Source: an uncultured Caulobacteraceae bacterium
Lineage (GTDB): Bacteria > Pseudomonadota > Alphaproteobacteria > Caulobacterales > Caulobacteraceae
Length of the DNA stretch: 46,509 nucleotides
Assembly: GCA_903923135.1 (NCBI GenBank)
Contig: CAIXWN010000265.1
Coordinates: 1 to 46,509 of the forward strand
Direction: 5' to 3'
In this document: positions 1-8,564 of the stretch, in pieces
Numbering within the stretch: position 1 is the stretch's first letter
Layout: the number at the start of each line of letters is the position of its first letter
The notes under the pieces: generated by a model
Told to the model about the DNA's origin: nothing
Database searches by the model: none
What the model saw: the letters and a program-made list of their open reading frames with translations, nothing else
Position numbers and translations under genes: made by a program

Positions 1-1044
1 GCCTGCACCGACCCGCGAACCCAGCTTGGGGCTCTCGTCGGCTTCGGCCTGCTCGTGGGCGTCGGCGCCGCCGCCCAGGACACCGTCATCGACGCCTGGC
101 GGATCGAGTCGGCGGCGGACGCCGACGAACTGGGTCTGCTCACCGCCGCCTACAGCCTTGGCTACCGCGCCGCGCTGATCGCCACCGAAGCCCTGATCCT
201 GCTGCTCGCCAATGCCGTCGGCTGGCCGGTGTCCTACGGCCTGTATGGCGGACTGATGGTGGTGGGGATCGCTGCGGCCCTCCTGGTGCGCGAGCCGATC
301 CGTGCCGACGCGGTGATGGAGGCCAAGGGCCTGATAGCCCGCGTGCATCCCCTTACCGCCGTCGGTGATGCGGTGGTCGGCCCGTTCATCGCCTTCTTCC
401 GCCAGCACGGCTGGGTCCTGGCCGGCCTTACGCTGGGAATGATCACCTTTTACCACCTGTGTGACTACATGCGGGGTCCGATGAGCAATCCCTATTATCA
501 GGCCCTCGGCATCGCCAAGCCCACCATCGCCGGGGTGAGAGCGACCCTGGGCCTGGGCGGCTCCATCGCCGGGATCGGTCTGGGCGGGGCGGCCTCGTTG
601 CGGCTGGGCAACCTGCGCACTCTGGTCCTGGGCGCGATCCTGCAGCCCATTGCCGTGGCGGCCTTCGCCTTGCTGGCCTGGCGCGGAGGGGACTGGACCG
701 TGCTGACCATCGGGCCGCTGAAGCTCACCGGCTTCGAGGCGATCATGACCTTCGACTCCCTGGTCATGGCGTTTTCCGGCGTGGCTCTGGTGGCGTTCAT
801 GTCCACCCTCACCAGCCTCGGCTACACCGCCACCCAGTACGCCCTGCTGACGTCGGCCCTGACCTGGACGGGCAAGACCCTCAAGGGGTTTTCCGGGGTG
901 ATCGTTGACGGCCTGCAAGACGGCCGAACCCTGCTGGAGGCCTATGGCCTGTTCTATCTTCTCGCCGCGGCCATCGGCCTGCCGGCGATCCTGCTGTGCC
1001 TGATCCTGGCGGCCCGGGTGGCGCCGGCCCGCTCGACAGCCTAA
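1..1044 (+). CDS. ampG: AmpG-like MFS permease (5'-truncated by window edge)
   Basis: Frame 1 is open from the first base to a TAA stop, so the N-terminus lies outside the window and about 347 residues are visible. The protein is a polytopic inner-membrane transporter with several long hydrophobic segments. The stretch around residues 24-34 (A-Q-D-T-V-I-D-A-W-R-I) matches the conserved Q-D-x-x-x-D-A-W motif of AmpG-type muropeptide permeases, which import anhydromuropeptides for cell-wall recycling. An internal GTG at position 55 could be mistaken for the start, but upstream codons are already hydrophobic and in frame. The gene converges on the protease gene with a 4-base overlap of stop codons (CTAA). 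Substrate is inferred from family; other PAT/AmpG-like permeases remain possible. Confidence 0.75.
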   Translation, partial: ACTDPRTQLGALVGFGLLVGVGAAAQDTVIDAWRIESAADADELGLLTAAYSLGYRAALIATEALILLLANAVGWPVSYGLYGGLMVVGIAAALLVREPIRADAVMEAKGLIARVHPLTAVGDAVVGPFIAFFRQHGWVLAGLTLGMITFYHLCDYMRGPMSNPYYQALGIAKPTIAGVRATLGLGGSIAGIGLGGAASLRLGNLRTLVLGAILQPIAVAAFALLAWRGGDWTVLTIGPLKLTGFEAIMTFDSLVMAFSGVALVAFMSTLTSLGYTATQYALLTSALTWTGKTLKGFSGVIVDGLQDGRTLLEAYGLFYLLAAAIGLPAILLCLILAARVAPARSTA

Positions 1045-1880
1045 CTGCTCAGGCAGACGACCGGCACGATGCGCAGTTCGCGGCGCAGGTCGTCGGCGGT
1101 GCGGTTGTAGCCACCAGGCGTCATCGGCTCGGCTTCCGCTCCGGTGGCCGGTTCGATGTGGGCGCGTCGCAGCGCCATGCGCAGGGCGCCCGGCGTGGTG
1201 GTGTAGATTTGCCGGTGGCGGCGCGACTGGGCGATGGTCACGCCGATCACCCGCCCGTGAATATCCAGGGCAGGCGCGCCCGACAGGCCGGCCAGGCTGC
1301 GGGTCACCGGCGCGGCGTCGTCGATCTCGTTCCACGCCAGCACCGATTCGCGCCGCACCCGGCCGCCGCGTAGCACCAGAGTCTCACGGCGGATAAGTTC
1401 AGAAGCCACCTGGCCGGGGTGGCCCTTGGGAAAGCCTGCGTGGAAGGCAAGCATACCCGGTGCGAGGCTGTCGCGCGGCGCCATCGGCAGCGCCGGAGCC
1501 CCACCCTGGGTGATCAGCACCGCCGTTTCGCTGCGCGGATCGATGCGCACCTCGGCGGCCACGCCCTGGCCCGGACCGATGACGATGGCGGTGCGGGCGC
1601 AGCCGTCCACCACATGGCGGGCGGTCAGCCACAGTCCGCCCGAGGAAATCGAAAAGGCCGTTCCGGCGCCAGGTCCCGAGGCCGTCGGGGCGTCGACGGT
1701 AATGGTGGGCTCGAAGCTGGCCTGGGGCGGGACGGGCCGTCGGGCCGCCGCGTCCTTCAAGGCGTCGTCGGAGTCGCCGCCGCGGTGAGCGCCAAGGAGC
1801 AACTGTCCCAGGACCGCAGCCCCGATCAGCGCGGCCACTGCGCCCAGGTAGATCAGCCAGTCGGGCAGACGGACGCGCAC
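1041..1880 (-). CDS. Membrane-anchored trypsin-like serine protease (S1C/DegP-like fold)
   Basis: The 279-residue protein has a single N-terminal hydrophobic segment (residues 9-29), probably a membrane anchor placing the protease domain in the periplasm. Catalytic-site motifs of the trypsin/DegP fold are visible: G-T-A-F near 73-76, T-A-R-H-V-V with His89, and G-L-S-G-A-P with Ser200. Where DegP-type enzymes carry the catalytic Asp (D-P-R-S-D-x-A-L), this one reads D-P-R-S-E-T-A-V-L, giving Glu118. There is no PDZ domain. The start is GTG. The gene lies 8 bases after tyrA on the same strand and may be cotranscribed with hisC-tyrA. The Asp-to-Glu change leaves activity uncertain. Confidence 0.75.
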   Translation of the reverse strand: MRVRLPDWLIYLGAVAALIGAAVLGQLLLGAHRGGDSDDALKDAAARRPVPPQASFEPTITVDAPTASGPGAGTAFSISSGGLWLTARHVVDGCARTAIVIGPGQGVAAEVRIDPRSETAVLITQGGAPALPMAPRDSLAPGMLAFHAGFPKGHPGQVASELIRRETLVLRGGRVRRESVLAWNEIDDAAPVTRSLAGLSGAPALDIHGRVIGVTIAQSRRHRQIYTTTPGALRMALRRAHIEPATGAEAEPMTPGGYNRTADDLRRELRIVPVVCLSS

Positions 1881-1888
1881 GGTGCGGA

Positions 1889-2821
1889 CTATGGCGTCCG
1901 GCGTTGCCGCCCGAAATCGGGCTCTGCGGTTTCCTGTCCGGCGTCGATCACGCCCCGGCGGATCTCGCGGGTGCGGGTGAACAACTCCTCGAGCTTGTCT
2001 CCCTCACCCCAGCGGATGGCGCGCGAGAGGGCCTGCAGGTCCTCGGTGAAACGCCCCAGGATCTCCAGTACGGCCTCCTTGTTGGCAAGGAAAACGTCGC
2101 GCCACATGACAGGATCGGACGCGGCTATGCGGGTGAAGTCGCGAAAGCCGCCTGCGGAATATTTTATCACCTCGCTTCGGGTGACCTCCTCCAGATCGGC
2201 CGCCGTGCCGACGATATTATAGGCGATCAGGTGTGGCAGATGGGAGGTAACGGCCAGGACCAGGTCGTGATGGCGCTCGTCCATCAGGTCGACCTGCGCC
2301 CCAAGCGCGGTCCAGAACAGTGTCAGCCTCTCCAGAGCCGACGCATAGGCCGCATCCTCGTTCGGTCTGGGCGTCAGAATGGTCCAGCGTCCCTGGAACA
2401 GGCCGGCGAAACCGGCGTCGGGCCCGGAGGTCTCCGCGCCAGCGATCGGGTGGCCGGGGATGACGAAGACGCTTGCGGGCATCACGCCTGCGAAGGCGTC
2501 GGCGACCGCCGCCTTCACCGAGCCCACATCGCTGACCGTGGCGCCGGGCTTGAGGGCGTCGGCGACCTGCGCCGCCACTCGGCCGATGGTCAGGGGTGGG
2601 GTGGCGAAGAGCACGAGATCGGCGTCGCGCGCCGCCACCAACGGATCGTCAGTCACCTCGTCGGCCAGGCCCAGGGCGATCACCCGCTTGCGAACCTCGG
2701 CGCTGGAGTCGGCCACAGCAACTTGCCCGACGACGCCGCAGGCGCGCGCCGCGCGGATGACGGACGACCCGATCAGCCCGCAGCCGATCACGGCCAGCCT
2801 GGGATAGAGCACCTGGCTCAT
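1889..2821 (-). CDS. tyrA: Prephenate/arogenate (cyclohexadienyl) dehydrogenase
   Basis: This 310-residue cytoplasmic enzyme is the NAD(P)-dependent oxidative decarboxylase of tyrosine synthesis. The N-terminal Rossmann motif G-C-G-L-I-G (13-18) is followed by an acidic Asp38 that could select NAD. The typical H-P-I-A-G-A-E-T-S-G motif (His124 onward) contains the conserved catalytic His. There is no chorismate-mutase or ACT domain, as is usual for the alphaproteobacterial TyrC/TyrA type. Its ATG overlaps the hisC stop (ATGA), so the two are probably translationally coupled and the aminotransferase may feed or finish the same aromatic pathway. Prephenate versus arogenate preference cannot be read from the sequence. 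Confidence 0.9.
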   Translation of the reverse strand: MSQVLYPRLAVIGCGLIGSSVIRAARACGVVGQVAVADSSAEVRKRVIALGLADEVTDDPLVAARDADLVLFATPPLTIGRVAAQVADALKPGATVSDVGSVKAAVADAFAGVMPASVFVIPGHPIAGAETSGPDAGFAGLFQGRWTILTPRPNEDAAYASALERLTLFWTALGAQVDLMDERHHDLVLAVTSHLPHLIAYNIVGTAADLEEVTRSEVIKYSAGGFRDFTRIAASDPVMWRDVFLANKEAVLEILGRFTEDLQALSRAIRWGEGDKLEELFTRTREIRRGVIDAGQETAEPDFGRQRRTP

Positions 2822-3948
2822 CGAGCGAGGTCTGGGACGCGGCCAGGGGTCTTCAGGAAATCGTCCAGGGTCTCGATCACTGCCCGGTTGTGTGCTTCCA
2901 GGCCGATGGTCACGCGCAGGTGGTCAGGCAGGCCGTAGCCGCCGACCCCTCGCACGATCAGGCCCTTTTGAGCGAGGAAGGCCTCCGCCTCGGCGGCGAC
3001 GCGCCCGTTGGACCGGGCAAAGCCGATCAGGATGAAGTTGCCCGACGAGGGAATCACCTCCAGGCCAAGACCGCCCAGCTGTTGGGTCAGCCAGGGTCGC
3101 CATTGCTCCACCAGGGCCAGCGAACGGGCCTGGAAGGCCTCGTCCGCCAGGGCGGCGACGGCGGCGTGCTGGCCGGCGATGGAGGTGTTGAAGGGAAGGC
3201 GAATGCGGTCGACGGCGTCGGCCACCGGGGCCGGAGCGTAGGCCCAGCCAACCCGTAGCGACGCCAGGCCGTGCAGCTTCGAAAAGGTGTGGGTGACCAC
3301 GATGTTGCCGGCATCGCGCGCCAGGGCGACGCCATCGCCGAAAGTGGGGTCTGTGTTGAACTCGGCGTAGGCGCCGTCGAGGACCAGCAGAACATTGCCC
3401 GGCAGGCCGGCGTGCAGGCGTTCAATCTCGCTCAGCGGGATGAAGGTGCCGGTGGGGTTGGCGGGGTTGGCGATGAACACCAGGCGGGTGCGTTCATCCA
3501 CCTGGTCCAGCACCGCGTCGACGTCGATGCGGTAGTTCGTCTCCGGAGCCAGGCGCACCTCGCCCTGGTTGGCCCGGGCGCCGATGGCGTAGGCGCCAAA
3601 GCCGTACTGGCCCTGGACGATGTTGTCGCCGGCTTCCAGGTAGGTCTGGTTGAGCAGGGCGAAGATCTCGTCGGTGCCGCAGCCAAGGATCAGTCGTTCG
3701 GGCTGCAGGGCGTAACGTTCCGCCAGGGCGGCGCGCAGGGGGCCGGCGCGGCCGTCCGGGTACTGCGCGACGGTGTCGGCGGCGGCGAGGAACGCCTCCC
3801 GCGCCGCAGGGCTGCAGCCGAGAATGTTTTCATTGGCCGACAGCTTGACGGGATTGGCCACGCCCTCGGCGGAGGCCTTGCCGGGCTTGTAGGGCGTAAT
3901 GTCGAGTATGCCCGGACGGGGCGTGGGAAGCGTAGGCGTGGCGGTCAT
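2818..3948 (-). CDS. hisC: Histidinol-phosphate aminotransferase (possibly acting on aromatic amino acids)
   Basis: The 376-residue protein is a class-I fold PLP-dependent aminotransferase of the HisC family. Recognisable elements are N-P-A-N-P-T-G (161-167), D-G-A-Y-A-E-F with the PLP-contacting Asp191, and T-H-T-F-S-K with the Schiff-base Lys224, followed by the R-V-G-W-A-Y segment. It converts imidazole-acetol phosphate to histidinol phosphate. Many alphaproteobacteria carry a second HisC paralogue next to tyrA that works on aromatic 2-oxoacids. The position directly upstream of, and overlapping, tyrA favours that role here, but this is inference. The ATG is the first codon of a well-aligned N-terminus. 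Confidence 0.88.
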   Translation of the reverse strand: MTATPTLPTPRPGILDITPYKPGKASAEGVANPVKLSANENILGCSPAAREAFLAAADTVAQYPDGRAGPLRAALAERYALQPERLILGCGTDEIFALLNQTYLEAGDNIVQGQYGFGAYAIGARANQGEVRLAPETNYRIDVDAVLDQVDERTRLVFIANPANPTGTFIPLSEIERLHAGLPGNVLLVLDGAYAEFNTDPTFGDGVALARDAGNIVVTHTFSKLHGLASLRVGWAYAPAPVADAVDRIRLPFNTSIAGQHAAVAALADEAFQARSLALVEQWRPWLTQQLGGLGLEVIPSSGNFILIGFARSNGRVAAEAEAFLAQKGLIVRGVGGYGLPDHLRVTIGLEAHNRAVIETLDDFLKTPGRVPDLAR

Positions 3949-3979
3949 GGGCCGGTATGGCGATGATCGAAACGCCCTG

Positions 3980-5002
3980 TCAATAAACCCTCGGCGCGGG
4001 GCCGATGGAGACCGGCCCGAGCGTTGTCCGGCCGGCCAGGAAATCCAGGGTGACGGCGGCCTTTCCGGCCTTGCTGTGGGCGGCGATAACTGTCTGGGCC
4101 AGGGTGAGGCTTTCCGGCGAAAGGGCGGCGTGGGCGGCCAGAACAGTCATCAGCCGCGGTCCCTGCTTCAGGGTCAGGGCGAGGGTTCCGCGCAGGCGGC
4201 CGTCGCCGTCGAGGCTCAGCGCGCCGGTGCGGGTTTCCGCCCCTGCGTTCCCTGCGGTCAGGCGCAGCGACCGCACGGTCGCTGTCCCGTTCCACCGGCG
4301 CAGAGCGTCGGCGAAGCCGTTTCCCTCCACGGTATGGGCGTGACTGTAGATGACGTCGGCGATCAGGGTCACCGGCGCGCCGGCGGCGATATCGTTCAGC
4401 ACGCCCGGCGCGGCGGTGCGGGCGCCGTCGATTTCGACATAGGCCGCGCCCTGGTCGTCCGGTCCGGACTTGGCGTGCAGGTGCAGTTCGGCGGCGCTGG
4501 TGAGGGCCACCGGCTCCGCGTCCGGCCCCGGAGCGAAGGTCAGGCTCAGGCCCTCCACAGACAGACGGGGCGGATGGGCCGCGGCGTCCGACAGGCTGGC
4601 GCGCAGGACCCTGGCGCGGACGATCACCGCCCCGCCCCGGCGACGGATCAGGGTCGCTCCATCCGGCGCCACCACGACCCAGTGGCGAGGGGCGAAGACG
4701 AAAGCCTCGGCCTTGAGCCGGGGGGCGGCGAGGCCCCAGCCGCCGCTTTCGCGCAGGCGCGGGCCGCTGATGTCGAGATCGAGGCGGAAGGGAAAGCCCG
4801 AGATTGACCGGTGGGTCCAGGCGACCTGAATCCCGCTGGCCGCGAGTTCGCGAGCGTTCGCGTCCATATCGCGGAAAACCTCGGCGCGCATCCACGACCA
4901 GCCGACCGTCCAGGCCGCCACGGCGACGATCAGAACGGCGAAAGGCGCGAAAAGTCCCATTCGTATGCGTTTACGCGGCGCGGCATTGTCGTGCAGGGTC
5001 AT
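3980..5002 (-). CDS. DUF2125 family membrane-anchored protein
   Basis: The 340-residue protein has a basic N-terminus, one transmembrane segment (about residues 15-35, ending W-T-V-G-W-S-W), and a long periplasmic part rich in beta-strand-like alternation. The motif S-G-F-P-F-R-L-D-L shortly after the anchor is characteristic of DUF2125 proteins of alphaproteobacteria. Function is unknown; the repeated beta structure recalls lipid-transfer or AsmA-like proteins, but this is speculation. It is divergent from the gamma-glutamylcyclotransferase gene, with 44 bases between the starts. Its stop lies about 30 bases before hisC on the same strand, so it could lead the hisC-tyrA unit. Confidence 0.7.
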   Translation of the reverse strand: MTLHDNAAPRKRIRMGLFAPFAVLIVAVAAWTVGWSWMRAEVFRDMDANARELAASGIQVAWTHRSISGFPFRLDLDISGPRLRESGGWGLAAPRLKAEAFVFAPRHWVVVAPDGATLIRRRGGAVIVRARVLRASLSDAAAHPPRLSVEGLSLTFAPGPDAEPVALTSAAELHLHAKSGPDDQGAAYVEIDGARTAAPGVLNDIAAGAPVTLIADVIYSHAHTVEGNGFADALRRWNGTATVRSLRLTAGNAGAETRTGALSLDGDGRLRGTLALTLKQGPRLMTVLAAHAALSPESLTLAQTVIAAHSKAGKAAVTLDFLAGRTTLGPVSIGPAPRVY

Positions 5003-5046
5003 GGCAGGTGCTTTGGTGGCGCATCGCGGTTCGAGACTGGCGCGGC

Positions 5047-5610
5047 ATGGCGGATCAGGAACGTTGGGTGTTCGGCTATGGCTCGCTGATGTGGCGGCCG
5101 GGATTCGCCTTTGCGGAGCGGGTCAGCGCCTGGCTTCACGGGCGCAGGCGCGCGTTCTGCATCTATTCGGTCCATCACCGCGGCACACCCGAGCGCAAGG
5201 GACTGGTTCTCGGGCTGGCGGCCGGGGGCTCGGTTCGCGGGGTGGCCTACCGCATCGCCGAGGCCGACTGGCCGCGCACCTACGCCTACCTCCTCGAGCG
5301 CGAGCAGCCGACGGAGACCTATATCGAGGCCCGTGCGCCGGTGCGCCTGGCCGACGGCCGCCGGGTGACCGCGGTGAGCTTCTTCTCCGACACCGGCCAC
5401 CCGCAGTGGGCGGGCGCGCTCGATCTGGAGGCCCAGGCGCGGCTGATCGCCGGCGCCCGCGGCCTGTCGGGGCCCAACGTCGACTATCTGCGCGATCTCG
5501 TGGATCACCTGCGCGCCGAGGGGGTGCGCGACCACGCCATGGAGCGCCTGCTCGAACAGGTGGAGCACCTGGAGGCGGGCCCGCCGGTCATTCTCCAAGC
5601 AGCCGGGTAG
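5047..5610 (+). CDS. ChaC-like gamma-glutamylcyclotransferase
   Basis: The 187-residue protein carries the G-Y-G-S-L-M-W substrate-binding loop (residues 10-16) and the L-L-E-R-E segment whose Glu86 is the probable catalytic acid. Both are typical of ChaC/GCG-type enzymes, which release 5-oxoproline from glutathione or gamma-glutamyl compounds in the cytoplasm. ATG 5047 is chosen because homology begins a few residues later (W-V-F-G-Y-G-S-L); further upstream the open frame is only the antisense of the DUF2125 gene. The 3' end overlaps the convergent acyltransferase gene by 23 bases. A role in glutathione turnover is inferred from the family. Confidence 0.82.
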   Translation: MADQERWVFGYGSLMWRPGFAFAERVSAWLHGRRRAFCIYSVHHRGTPERKGLVLGLAAGGSVRGVAYRIAEADWPRTYAYLLEREQPTETYIEARAPVRLADGRRVTAVSFFSDTGHPQWAGALDLEAQARLIAGARGLSGPNVDYLRDLVDHLRAEGVRDHAMERLLEQVEHLEAGPPVILQAAG

Positions 5611-6295
5611 AGGCGGTCTCGATGCGGGTCTCAAGCTCGCGCATGAACGCCGCCCGGTGCAGGCCGGCGGGAATGGGTTCGAGGAACTCATAGACGATGG
5701 TCCCCGGCCGGCGGATGAACCCATGCGGCGGCCAGTGGGCTCCCGAGTTGGTGGCCATCGGCGTGCAGGGCAGGCCGAGGTCGCGGTAGAGGCCGGCGAC
5801 ACCGGGCTGATAGTCGGCCTTCGTTCCGGGTGGCATGCGCGTGCCCTCGGGAAAGATCACCAGTTGGCGTGACTCGGCCATGCGGCGGCGGGAATCGGTG
5901 ATGAGCTTGCGCAGAGCCTGGGCCTGGCCCTGCCGGTCCACCTCAATCATCCCCGCCTTGCGGCAGAACCAGCCATAGAAGGGGATGCGCAGAAGTTCAC
6001 GCTTCATCACGTAGCAGGCGTCCGGAAACACGGCCAGCGGGCCCATGGTGTCGAACATGCACTGGTGCTTGGCCGCCACCAGGGCCGGCCCGGTGGGCAG
6101 GTACTGCCGGCCGCGGACTTCCACCCGGATGCCGCAGATCAGACCTAGCAGCGCGGTGACCACTCTCGCCCAGATGGCCATGGCCCGCATCGTCCACGAC
6201 CGCGGCGCCAGGATGAGCGGCGTCATCACCAGGCCGCAGGCCGTCGACCACAGGTAGAACAGGGCCACATAGAGCAGAGAGCGGGCCATCATCAT
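5588..6295 (-). CDS. plsC: 1-acyl-sn-glycerol-3-phosphate acyltransferase (PlsC family)
   Basis: The 235-residue inner-membrane protein has N-terminal hydrophobic segments (about 6-30 and 42-56). It carries the acyltransferase motif I H-Q-C-M-F-D (His77, Asp82) and motif III F-P-E-G-T-R (148-153). The family transfers an acyl chain to lysophosphatidic acid in phospholipid synthesis. Three consecutive ATG codons occur at the start; the first (6295) is preferred because it overlaps the stop of the upstream ydcF-like gene (ATGA). It is the last gene of the ftsE-ftsX-ydcF-plsC unit, linking division-site and envelope-lipid functions. A lysolipid or ornithine-lipid acyltransferase cannot be excluded. 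Confidence 0.85.
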   Translation of the reverse strand: MMMARSLLYVALFYLWSTACGLVMTPLILAPRSWTMRAMAIWARVVTALLGLICGIRVEVRGRQYLPTGPALVAAKHQCMFDTMGPLAVFPDACYVMKRELLRIPFYGWFCRKAGMIEVDRQGQAQALRKLITDSRRRMAESRQLVIFPEGTRMPPGTKADYQPGVAGLYRDLGLPCTPMATNSGAHWPPHGFIRRPGTIVYEFLEPIPAGLHRAAFMRELETRIETASTRLLGE

Positions 6296-6909
6296 GACTG
6301 GACCTCCCCCGACGGCCGCGTCGGGCTGGACCCGGCGGCGATCATGCTCTCGCGAGCCAGGGCGACAAGGTATTTCATATATTCCGACACCATGCGCCGC
6401 GCGCCGCGGGAGGTGTCTTGCCAGTGGCGGGCGTCCAGATCGGGAGTGGCCACGGGATAGGCGGTGATAAGGGCGCCGGGCAAGGCGCCCTTCAGCTCCA
6501 GGGTCGCCCGGGGCGTATGGTAGTCGGCCGTCACCAGGATCAGGCTGCGATAGCCCATGGCCCGGGCCCATCGGGCGGTCTCCCTTGCGTTGCCGATGGT
6601 GTTCGCCGCGGTGAAGTCGAGGTCCACGCAGCAGTCAAACAGCGGTTTGGTGGCGCCGGTGACGCCCCAGATCTGCGTGCGCGTCACCTGGTGATTGACG
6701 CCCGACACCAGCAGACGATGGCCCTTGCCCGCCTCGAGGAGGTCGGTGGCCGCGCGCAGGCGCACCGTCGATCCACCGGTGAGCGCGACGATGCCGTCTG
6801 ACGCGGCGGGCGTGGCGGCCGGGGTCAGGCGCGCGATGCGGTCGGCGAAGGCGAGGAGGCCGACGGTCCAGATCAGCAGAACCACCAGAGCAGCCGCGAG
6901 GCCCTTCAA
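6292..6909 (-). CDS. YdcF/ElyC/SanA-like DUF218 envelope protein
   Basis: The 205-residue protein has an N-terminal hydrophobic anchor (about 4-22) and a DUF218 domain. The domain shows G-I-V-A-L-T-G-G-S followed by R-L-x-x-A-x-x-L-L-x-x-G near its start, and later a V-T-A-D-Y-H-x-P-R-A segment. SanA/ElyC relatives are implicated in envelope integrity and undecaprenyl-phosphate or peptidoglycan metabolism. The start is probably TTG at 6909: it overlaps the ftsX stop (TTGA) and immediately precedes the hydrophobic anchor, while the open frame upstream is ftsX antisense-frame noise. Coupling to ftsX suggests a role at the division site or cell wall. Confidence 0.75.
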   Translation of the reverse strand: MKGLAAALVVLLIWTVGLLAFADRIARLTPAATPAASDGIVALTGGSTVRLRAATDLLEAGKGHRLLVSGVNHQVTRTQIWGVTGATKPLFDCCVDLDFTAANTIGNARETARWARAMGYRSLILVTADYHTPRATLELKGALPGALITAYPVATPDLDARHWQDTSRGARRMVSEYMKYLVALARESMIAAGSSPTRPSGEVQS

Positions 6910-7805
6910 GACAGGGCCCTCAACCGCCCGCGCACCGCGGCGGTGGCGGCCCACAATCCCGCGAGCGTCGCGGCCGGCGGCCACAGCAGAGCCGCGGCCA
7001 CGTCTAGGCCGTCCGGCGTCAGCATCGCGGGTGCCTCGACACCGTGCGCCGCCAGCCAGATGGCCGCCTCGGGCGACCAGACCAGTGTCCCTGTGAGGGC
7101 GGCCGCGGCGAAGGCGCCCAACAGCGCGCCCCAGAGGGCGGCGATGGCGAAGGCGTTGCGGAACGGCCGTAGCAGGGATGCATCCGTCGCCCCCAGGTGG
7201 ATCAAAAGGCGCAGCCTCGTGGCCGAGCGGTTGACGGCGGCGCTTGCGGCGACGCCGGTCAGCCCACACACCGCGCCCAGCAGACAGAGGACCAGCAGCG
7301 CGGCGCCCCCGGCGCCGACCATGGCGATGCGCTCCAACGGCCCGGTCCAGGTCCGGTGGTCGTCAACGGCGACCTTCAAACCCTGGCGGGTCAGCAGGGC
7401 CGCGATATCCGCACCGCTGGGTCGAGCGGCCGCCATCGTCGCGGCGACCAGCCGTGGCGGCCCCATCTCGCCGGGCAGGTCGGCTCCGGCGACGAGTCCG
7501 CTGATCATGGCGTCGGTCGGCGCGGGGTCGAGGACCCGGGCCCGGGACACGCCGGGAGTCTTCGTCAGGATCTCGGCGGCCCGCGCAGCGGCAGCGTCCG
7601 AGCTCTCCAGCCCCCCGCCCGCCGCGGCGACGGTGACCGAGCCGCCCAGGCGCGCCGCCCAGGCCGGCGCCGATCGCAACGCCGCGGACAGGCCGATGAT
7701 CGCCAGGGCGGCCACGAACGAGAGAGCCAGCAGCGCCAGCAGCAGCGCCGGGCCCCGCGGTCTGGCCGCAGGCAGCAGGTCAGACGCGTCACCTCCGGCG
7801 TTCAC
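6906..7805 (-). CDS. ftsX: Cell-division protein FtsX
   Basis: The 299-residue inner-membrane protein shows the FtsX layout: a short cytoplasmic N-terminus, a first transmembrane segment (about 19-42), a periplasmic loop of roughly 110 residues, then three further hydrophobic segments (about 158-185, 212-238 and 270-292). FtsX pairs with FtsE and, in many bacteria, controls peptidoglycan hydrolases at the septum. The start is GTG, overlapping the ftsE stop (GTGA). Sequence similarity to enterobacterial FtsX is low, as is common in alphaproteobacteria, so the call relies on topology, length and the adjacent ftsE. Confidence 0.82.
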   Translation of the reverse strand: MNAGGDASDLLPAARPRGPALLLALLALSFVAALAIIGLSAALRSAPAWAARLGGSVTVAAAGGGLESSDAAAARAAEILTKTPGVSRARVLDPAPTDAMISGLVAGADLPGEMGPPRLVAATMAAARPSGADIAALLTRQGLKVAVDDHRTWTGPLERIAMVGAGGAALLVLCLLGAVCGLTGVAASAAVNRSATRLRLLIHLGATDASLLRPFRNAFAIAALWGALLGAFAAAALTGTLVWSPEAAIWLAAHGVEAPAMLTPDGLDVAAALLWPPAATLAGLWAATAAVRGRLRALS

Positions 7806-8509
7806 GGTGCGCTCCCGCTAGCGGAGGTCGCCGACAGGTCGATCACCTCCGCGCCCGACCGCATCGCCAGGTCGGCGTCGCGTGTGGCGATGAGCATAGC
7901 GGTTCCGGCCTGGTTGAGATCGGAGAGCAGCCTGAGGATCGCCAGTCCGGTTCCACCGGACGGTTCGTCAGCGATCACCAGATCGGGGCGGTTGATCACC
8001 GCGCGGGCCACGGCGAGACGCCGCCGGCCCTCCTCGTCGAGATCGGCCGCAGGGGTGTCGGCGCGCCGGGCCAGCCCGACCCAGGCCAGGAGCTCGCCGA
8101 TTTCCCTGTCGTAGCTGCCGGCTCGGCGCCCTGCCGCCCGGGCCGCCAGGGCGATGTTGTCATGAGACGAGAGTTCGTCGATCAGGCGCAGGTCCTGGAA
8201 GATCACCCCCAGGCGCCGGCGAACGGCGTAGCGGTTCGTCGGACGGACCCTGGCGACATCCTTGCCGAACAGCTCCAGGCCGCCGCGGGCCGGAGGACGG
8301 GCCAGTGCGATCGTCTCCAGCAGGGCGGTCTTGCCGGACCCCGCCTCGCCGGTCAGGAAACAGGCCCCGCCGACCGCCACGGTGAAAGACATGGGCGCGC
8401 GCGCGCCGGCGTCCGGCCGCGCCAAAACGCGCTGCAGGCGCAGCACGGGCGGGTCGCGGGTCGCGGCGGAATTGCTCGGAGGCAAGGCGGTGACGGGTTT
8501 TCTGGACAT
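7802..8509 (-). CDS. ftsE: FtsE-like ABC ATPase with degenerate signature and H-loop
   Basis: The 235-residue cytoplasmic ATPase partners with FtsX. Walker A (G-E-A-G-S-G-K-T), the Q-loop region (V-I-F-Q-D-L-R-L-I-D) and Walker B with the catalytic Glu (L-V-I-A-D-E-P) are intact. The ABC signature, normally L-S-G-G-E-Q-Q-R, reads L-D-E-E-G-R-R-R. The D-loop lacks the usual N-L-D, and the H-loop A-T-H-D reads A-T-R-D, so the switch His is Arg. The ATG at 8509 gives the N-terminus needed for the first beta strand (V-L-R-L-Q-R-V); the open frame upstream is antisense of the MJ0042 gene. It heads the ftsEX-ydcF-plsC operon. Confidence 0.85.
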   Translation of the reverse strand: MSRKPVTALPPSNSAATRDPPVLRLQRVLARPDAGARAPMSFTVAVGGACFLTGEAGSGKTALLETIALARPPARGGLELFGKDVARVRPTNRYAVRRRLGVIFQDLRLIDELSSHDNIALAARAAGRRAGSYDREIGELLAWVGLARRADTPAADLDEEGRRRLAVARAVINRPDLVIADEPSGGTGLAILRLLSDLNQAGTAMLIATRDADLAMRSGAEVIDLSATSASGSAP

Positions 8510-8564
8510 CGACGTGAAAATCGGCGACCCCGTGGCTGAGCTGCTGAGGTGACCGAGTCTCAAC

